Shown: positions 60,510-64,000 of the stretch, one piece after another
Layout: every line of letters begins with the position of its first letter
Position numbering within the stretch: position 1 is the stretch's first letter
Origin: Paenarthrobacter sp. PH39-S1
GTDB lineage: Bacteria > Actinomycetota > Actinomycetes > Actinomycetales > Micrococcaceae
Assembly (NCBI RefSeq): GCF_030063245.1
Contig: NZ_JASISR010000003.1
Location: 1-64,000, forward strand
Reading direction: 5' to 3'
DNA: 64,000 nucleotides
Position numbers and translations under genes: made by a program
The notes under the pieces: generated by a model
Seen by the model: the letters and a program-made list of their open reading frames with translations, nothing else
The model's database searches: none
What the model was told of the DNA's origin: nothing

Positions 60510-61690
60510 ATCGGGTCCGGTTGGCGGATGTTGCCCAAATCAATCCGAAATGGAATCTGGCAGCTCACAGCGATGATCCCATTTCGTTCGTCGGGATGGC
60601 TCAATTGAGCGATGTTCATGGTTGCGTCATGTCCGAGGACACGCGAAAAGTCGGGGACGTGCGAACCGGCTTCACCCCTTTCGAACGAGGGGACCTCCTC
60701 GTAGCCAAAATAACGCCATGCTTTGAAAACGGCAAGATCGGACGGGCAACTATCGGCAACCGATGGGGCGCCGGATCAACAGAATTCCATGTTGTGCGTG
60801 CGAACGCCGCCTTGGATCCAGCATATGCGCTGCACTTCCTGCGCCGGAAGGAGTTCCGCTCAGCCGGGAAACTGAGGATGACGGGCAGCGGGGGCCAGCA
60901 AAGGGTGCCAGCGAGTTACGTCTCAGAAGTTAAAATCCCGCTCCCGCCCCTCGAAGAGCAGCGCCGGATCGCCGCCGTCCTGGACAAGGCCGACCAGCTC
61001 CGCGCCCAGCGCCGCCAAGCCCTCGCCCACCTCGACGCCCTCACCCAATCCATTTTTGATGACTTGGTAAAAGGCTCTTCCTCTTGGCCCAGTGTCAGCA
61101 TGGAGTCACTTGCAGCACCAACCAAATCATCCATCCGAACGGGACCTTTTGGCAGCCAGCTCCTGACCAGCGAATTTACGGACGAGGGGATTGCCGTTCT
61201 CGGGATCGACAATGCTGTGCAAAACAGCTTCCAGTGGAAGCAACGGCGCTTCATTTCTGAAGAGAAATATGGGCAGTTGAAGCGCTACACTGTCCATCCG
61301 GGCGATCTGATCGTTACCATCATGGGGACGTTGGGACGAGCCGCTGTCATTCCTGACGCCATTCCTACGGCGATCAATACAAAGCACCTGTGTTGTATTA
61401 CCCTCAACCGAACGCTGGCCGTGCCCGAATATATTCATGCGTACTTCTTGCAGCATCCAAAAGCGAGCCGGCACCTTCGGCAGACTACGAAGGGTTCCAT
61501 CATGGGTGGTCTGAACATGGGAATCATCAAATCCATGCCTATCTCCCTGCCCCCGGTGAAACTTCAGCAGACCTTCGCGATGCGAGTTGCCGCCGTCGAG
61601 CATCTGAAAGACCAGCACCGCACCGAGCTCGCCGAGCTGGACACCCTCTTCGCCTCCCTGCAGAACCGCGCATTCGAAGGAGAACTGTGA
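60506..61690 (+). CDS. hsdS: type I restriction-modification specificity subunit
   Basis: 394 residues with two target-recognition domains and two conserved helical spacers. TRD1 (about 1-145) ends SYVSEVKIPLPPLEEQRRIA; spacer 1 is AAVLDKADQLRAQRRQALAH. TRD2 (about 195-345) has IRTGPFGSQLL and GGLNMGIIKSMPISLPPVKL; spacer 2 ends the protein (AELDTLFASLQNRAFEGEL). The two half-sites it reads cannot be predicted by eye. GTGA overlaps join it to hsdM upstream and to the Mrr-like gene downstream. Confidence 0.94.
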   Translation: MNRVRLADVAQINPKWNLAAHSDDPISFVGMAQLSDVHGCVMSEDTRKVGDVRTGFTPFERGDLLVAKITPCFENGKIGRATIGNRWGAGSTEFHVVRANAALDPAYALHFLRRKEFRSAGKLRMTGSGGQQRVPASYVSEVKIPLPPLEEQRRIAAVLDKADQLRAQRRQALAHLDALTQSIFDDLVKGSSSWPSVSMESLAAPTKSSIRTGPFGSQLLTSEFTDEGIAVLGIDNAVQNSFQWKQRRFISEEKYGQLKRYTVHPGDLIVTIMGTLGRAAVIPDAIPTAINTKHLCCITLNRTLAVPEYIHAYFLQHPKASRHLRQTTKGSIMGGLNMGIIKSMPISLPPVKLQQTFAMRVAAVEHLKDQHRTELAELDTLFASLQNRAFEGEL

Positions 61691-62643
61691 CTACCGAATC
61701 CCTGGCTTCAGACACTCAAGCTCTGGTTTCCGATGGCATCCCGCCGTGGCAGGACTTCATGATTCCAGTGCTCAAGGTGCTGTCCGACGGGAAACCTCGC
61801 AAGCGGCGTGAACTCATAATTGAAGTTCAGGATGTGCTTGGTATCTTGGACGAACAGCGCTCGGTTCTTCTGAACTCAGGCCAGTCAAAGGTGGAAAACC
61901 GGGTCGGCTGGGCGATCTCTGACTTGACGACGGCCGGGGCCATTTATCGTCCGGTCCGGGGTATATCCGAGATCACGGATCTTGGTCGTACCCTCCTTGC
62001 AAAGTACCTAGGCGGCCTCAACCGTTCGGATCTTGAAACCATCGATGTCTACCGCAACCACCAGCCGCGTCGCCGGCCTGAGACAGCCCCAAGAGCGGCC
62101 AACGCCCTCGAGGCGGCTGAGGATATATTGTCTCCGCTGGAACAGATCGAAGCGGGCATGAACCTGCTCCATGCCGAGGTCAGCAGCACTCTCATCGAAC
62201 GCTTGCGGGCCAGTGATCCCGCGTTCTTTGAGCAGGCCGTCGTCGACCTATTGCTCAAGATGGGCTACGGCGGTGCCGAGCAGCGCGGCAGACGCATTGG
62301 CGGAACCGGGGACGGAGGCGTTGACGGTGTCATCGACCAAGATGCGCTCGGTCTGGATCAGGTCTACGTCCAAGCTAAGCGTTACGGCAAAGGCAACAAT
62401 GTAGGGAGGGAAGCGATTCAGTCGTTCGTGGGTGCCCTGCACGGCATCGGCGCCACCCGCGGCGTTTTCATCACGACCAGCACGTTTACCAGTGGCGCCC
62501 GAGAGTACGCGAATGCGGTTCAGTCGCGGGTAATTCTGATCGACGAGAGCCGACTGACGGCCCTGATGATCAAGTACCGAGTCGGTGTCCAAGTGAAGCA
62601 ATGCTACGAGGTCGTCGAACTGGATGAAGACTTCTTCGAATAA
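61687..62643 (+). CDS. mrr: Mrr-like restriction endonuclease in the hsd operon
   Basis: 318 residues. N-terminal Mrr_N winged helix (about 18-105): PPWQDFMIPVLKVLSDGKPR, VENRVGWAISDLTTAGAIYR, and EITDLGRTLL. Linker, then an Mrr_cat domain (about 175-310): FFEQAVVDLLLKMGYGG with the PD-(D/E)xK residues in GTGDGGVDGVIDQ and VYVQAKRY. Mrr enzymes cut methylated DNA. GTG 61687 overlaps the hsdS stop, so it is translated with the modification genes. This is noteworthy because a methyl-dependent nuclease beside a methyltransferase must spare the host pattern. hsdR comes about 1 kb later. Confidence 0.92.
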   Translation: MTTESLASDTQALVSDGIPPWQDFMIPVLKVLSDGKPRKRRELIIEVQDVLGILDEQRSVLLNSGQSKVENRVGWAISDLTTAGAIYRPVRGISEITDLGRTLLAKYLGGLNRSDLETIDVYRNHQPRRRPETAPRAANALEAAEDILSPLEQIEAGMNLLHAEVSSTLIERLRASDPAFFEQAVVDLLLKMGYGGAEQRGRRIGGTGDGGVDGVIDQDALGLDQVYVQAKRYGKGNNVGREAIQSFVGALHGIGATRGVFITTSTFTSGAREYANAVQSRVILIDESRLTALMIKYRVGVQVKQCYEVVELDEDFFE

Positions 62644-62673
62644 TGCTGCTTCGGACTGACCTTGTCACTGTGC

Positions 62674-62708
62674 TTGTCGGCATCTGTTTACAGTTGTAAA
62701 CTTAAGCC
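62674..62708 (+). promoter_or_regulatory. leaderless promoter with operator dyad for the small toxin pair
   Basis: -35 TTGTCG (62674-62679), 17-bp spacer, -10 TAAACT (62697-62702), then six bases to ATG 62709: a leaderless arrangement. The dyad TTTACA-GT-TGTAAA (62687-62700) overlaps the spacer and -10, as expected for autorepression by the RHH antitoxin. Confidence 0.65.
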
Positions 62709-63005
62709 ATGGCCTTCGATGTGGACTGGGTTTACGGGGGCGAGCACCTATGGACTGGCCATCACGTGTCGGTGGCCGAGGCGAATGAGGCTCTTGCCGA
62801 CGTCGACGCGCAACTGTTCGATCCGGACCCCAAGAGTAAGTCTGGCGCCAGCGCCCGCGTGCTCGGCTACTCACGTACCGCGGAAGCAGTGCTCGTGGTA
62901 ATCCTCGTGCATCGAGAGGATAGGCCTAATGCCTGGTGGGGCGCGAACGGCTGGCGGGCAAACAGCACTGACCGACGAATTTATCGAGAAGGGGAGCAGC
63001 CATGA
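62709..63005 (+). CDS. small toxin candidate (BrnT-like)
   Basis: 98 residues. WVYGGEHLWTGHHVSVAEAN resembles the early K/H-V-x3-E-A region of BrnT-type toxins. RVLGYSRTAEAVLVVILVHR gives the central strands, and GANGWRANSTDRRIYREGE matches the common end pattern (A-x-R/A...R-x-Y...E). BrnT is a RelE-fold ribonuclease. Similarity is by pattern only. The next gene encodes an RHH protein and overlaps by ATGA, with its own ribosome site, which supports a type II toxin-antitoxin module. It lies inside the hsd locus, between mrr and hsdR. Confidence 0.65.
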   Translation: MAFDVDWVYGGEHLWTGHHVSVAEANEALADVDAQLFDPDPKSKSGASARVLGYSRTAEAVLVVILVHREDRPNAWWGANGWRANSTDRRIYREGEQP

Positions 63006-63307
63006 GCACAGACGCGAAGAAACTGGTCACTCAAGTTGCCAACGAAGCCGACGTAACGCGGGACGACCCAATGCCCGCAGACGTGGTACCGATCCGGCCG
63101 AACAAATCGGTACCGGTTGCAGTCCGCCTCGCCCCCGATGACGTCGCAGCGATCGAGGCACTGGCTGACCAGCTCGATGTACCGATCTCGGCACTGTTAC
63201 GTGGCTGGATACTGGACGCCCTGACTGCCAAGCGGGACGAGTCGGTTTCGACCGCACTCGACCGGCTCACCGCAGATATACAGCGGCTGCGGGAATTGGT
63301 CGCCTGA
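63002..63307 (+). CDS. ribbon-helix-helix antitoxin candidate
   Basis: 101 residues. The middle (VPVAVRLAPDDVAAIEALAD, then QLDVPISALLRGWILDAL) has a ribbon strand followed by two helices, the CopG/Arc fold. The first 35 residues are acidic and probably disordered (toxin-binding part), and the end is a helix (ALDRLTADIQRLREL). ATG 63002 has GGGGAG upstream and overlaps the toxin stop. It probably binds the TTTACA-GT-TGTAAA dyad upstream of the pair. Confidence 0.75.
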   Translation: MSTDAKKLVTQVANEADVTRDDPMPADVVPIRPNKSVPVAVRLAPDDVAAIEALADQLDVPISALLRGWILDALTAKRDESVSTALDRLTADIQRLRELVA

Positions 63308-63436
63308 GCAGGGTTATACCCGCTCGCAGTAGCTCTCACCGCCAGCCAACTCACAACCCAACAAGCAGCCGATTATCTTCGCAACTCACGGTCGGCGCTC
63401 GCTAAGGTGCTGGAACGTGCACGGACGCACCCTTCA
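63308..63436 (+). pseudogene. remnant of an excisionase-type HTH antitoxin
   Basis: In the same frame as, and right after, the RHH stop the sequence reads LTASQLTTQQAADYLRNSRS then ALAKVLERA. This matches the LTTQQAADLLNVSRP...LVKLLE core of HTH antitoxins/excisionase-like proteins. There is no start codon or ribosome site, the typical end is missing, and the frame dissolves after about 63436. I read it as a decayed gene fragment. The remaining 63437-63674 holds no convincing gene. Confidence 0.5.
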
Positions 63437-63674
63437 GCAATGTGGGGCGCCACCTCCGGATCCTGCTGCATGATCTGGTTATCCATGGGGCAGTTCACAC
63501 GCGAAGCGAAAAAGATACTCGGTGCCACGGCTCGGAATTCGCTTGAGGGCGGAAGCTTTTTCTCTACCTGAATTTGGATCACCCAGGCGATAGCACGTGC
63601 TGCGCGCCGGAGAGTGCCTGCTTCACCTGGTTGACTGATTCCAGCGGTCCGGACCATTCGACGGGAGTTCCACT

Positions 63675-64000
63675 TTGGGGGAGATTCAGAGCAACTTCGC
63701 CTTTCTGCTTGCGGAATGGACGGAGTTGGCTCAGCGTGCGCGAAAGGCTGAGCAGTTCGCGAGGATCGATCCGCGCGTCTCGATGTTCTACGCGCGGCAC
63801 ACGGCGGAGCATTTGGTGGACTGGGTCTATCAGGCGGAGCCGGGAATTTCCCGACCGTACCAGCCCGATCTGAATGCGCTGATGAACCAGCCGGAGTTCA
63901 AACGGGTGACCGGCGCCATGATCTGGAACAAGCTCACGGTGATCCGAAAGGCCGGCAACCACGCTGTCCACGACAAGACGGACCCGACGCCGCTTGGTGC
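63675..64000 (+). CDS. hsdR: type I restriction endonuclease subunit, N-terminal part (cut by window end)
   Basis: TTG 63675 has GGGAG 7 nt upstream and opens a frame still open at the window end (108 codons). It reads EIQSNFAFLLAEWTELAQRA, then FARIDPRVSMFYARHTAEHL, YQPDLNALMNQPEF and LTVIRKAGNHAVHD. This is the DUF4145-like N-terminal region of the large HsdR group that continues with a helicase and nuclease domain. Position after hsdM-hsdS on the same strand supports it. About 240 bp of DNA with no gene separates it from the antitoxin remnant. Confidence 0.82.
   Translation, partial: MGEIQSNFAFLLAEWTELAQRARKAEQFARIDPRVSMFYARHTAEHLVDWVYQAEPGISRPYQPDLNALMNQPEFKRVTGAMIWNKLTVIRKAGNHAVHDKTDPTPLG

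Noticed and set aside
63373-63657. 94-codon minus-strand frame between the antitoxin and hsdR
   Set aside because: No ribosome site or recognisable domain, and it overlaps the HTH remnant read in the other direction; coding cannot be supported.

Overview
The window is about 64 kb of high-GC DNA. Its content points to a Micrococcaceae-type actinobacterium, Arthrobacter or a close relative: an Rpf-LysM secreted factor, a fused PutA of 1175 residues, FprA-type ferredoxin reductases, a FurA-catalase pair, a poxvirus-type topoisomerase IB, GTG/TTG starts and several apparently leaderless promoters. The assignment rests on gene content and protein style, not on an rRNA or marker gene. The only structural RNA gene seen is a tRNA-Tyr.

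Layout. 0-5 kb: a DHA2 efflux pump and its PadR regulator (possibly damaged), an SDR enzyme, and an amidohydrolase broken by a one-base frameshift. 5-10 kb: Rpf with a long structured leader, then the transsulfuration pair cystathionine beta-synthase and cystathionine gamma-synthase, and an alpha/beta hydrolase. 10-17 kb: PutA with a divergent LysR regulator, an ArsB/NhaD-like permease, and an AlkA-type glycosylase. 17-25 kb: a small monooxygenase, thioredoxin, an MFS pump with a MarR regulator, a glycogen-debranching-type glycosidase, two GNAT acetyltransferases, small unknown proteins and tRNA-Tyr. 25-39 kb: YajQ, a two-domain VOC protein, a NarL/DesK-type two-component pair with a phosphatase, HtpX, an MFS exporter, FurA-KatA, an amino-acid permease, an FprA reductase, RarD and a universal stress protein. 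39-47 kb: a polyamine/GABA block (GabT, an aminobutyraldehyde-type dehydrogenase, agmatinase-type ureohydrolase, MFS importer), followed by a scar where a PucR-regulator fragment runs into a shortened permease. 47-57.6 kb: a CynX-like transporter, an intact PucR regulator, topoisomerase IB, then a probable operon of a sulfonate/nitrate-type ABC transporter, a CysG-like siroheme synthase and a second FprA reductase.

57.7-64 kb is a defence island. A nucleotidyltransferase/HTH toxin-antitoxin-like pair reads leftward. Divergent from it is a type I restriction operon, hsdM-hsdS, followed without a gap by an Mrr-like endonuclease. A second toxin/RHH-antitoxin-like pair has its own apparently leaderless promoter overlapped by a dyad. 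A remnant of an HTH antitoxin follows, and then the start of hsdR, cut by the window edge. This composite arrangement is the strongest candidate for an unusual system here.

A second theme is sequence instability. Short tandem duplications of 8-24 bp recur at gene ends, several of them containing the stop codon. In addition there is a frameshifted gene, an in-frame stop at the start of padR, and the PucR/permease junction.
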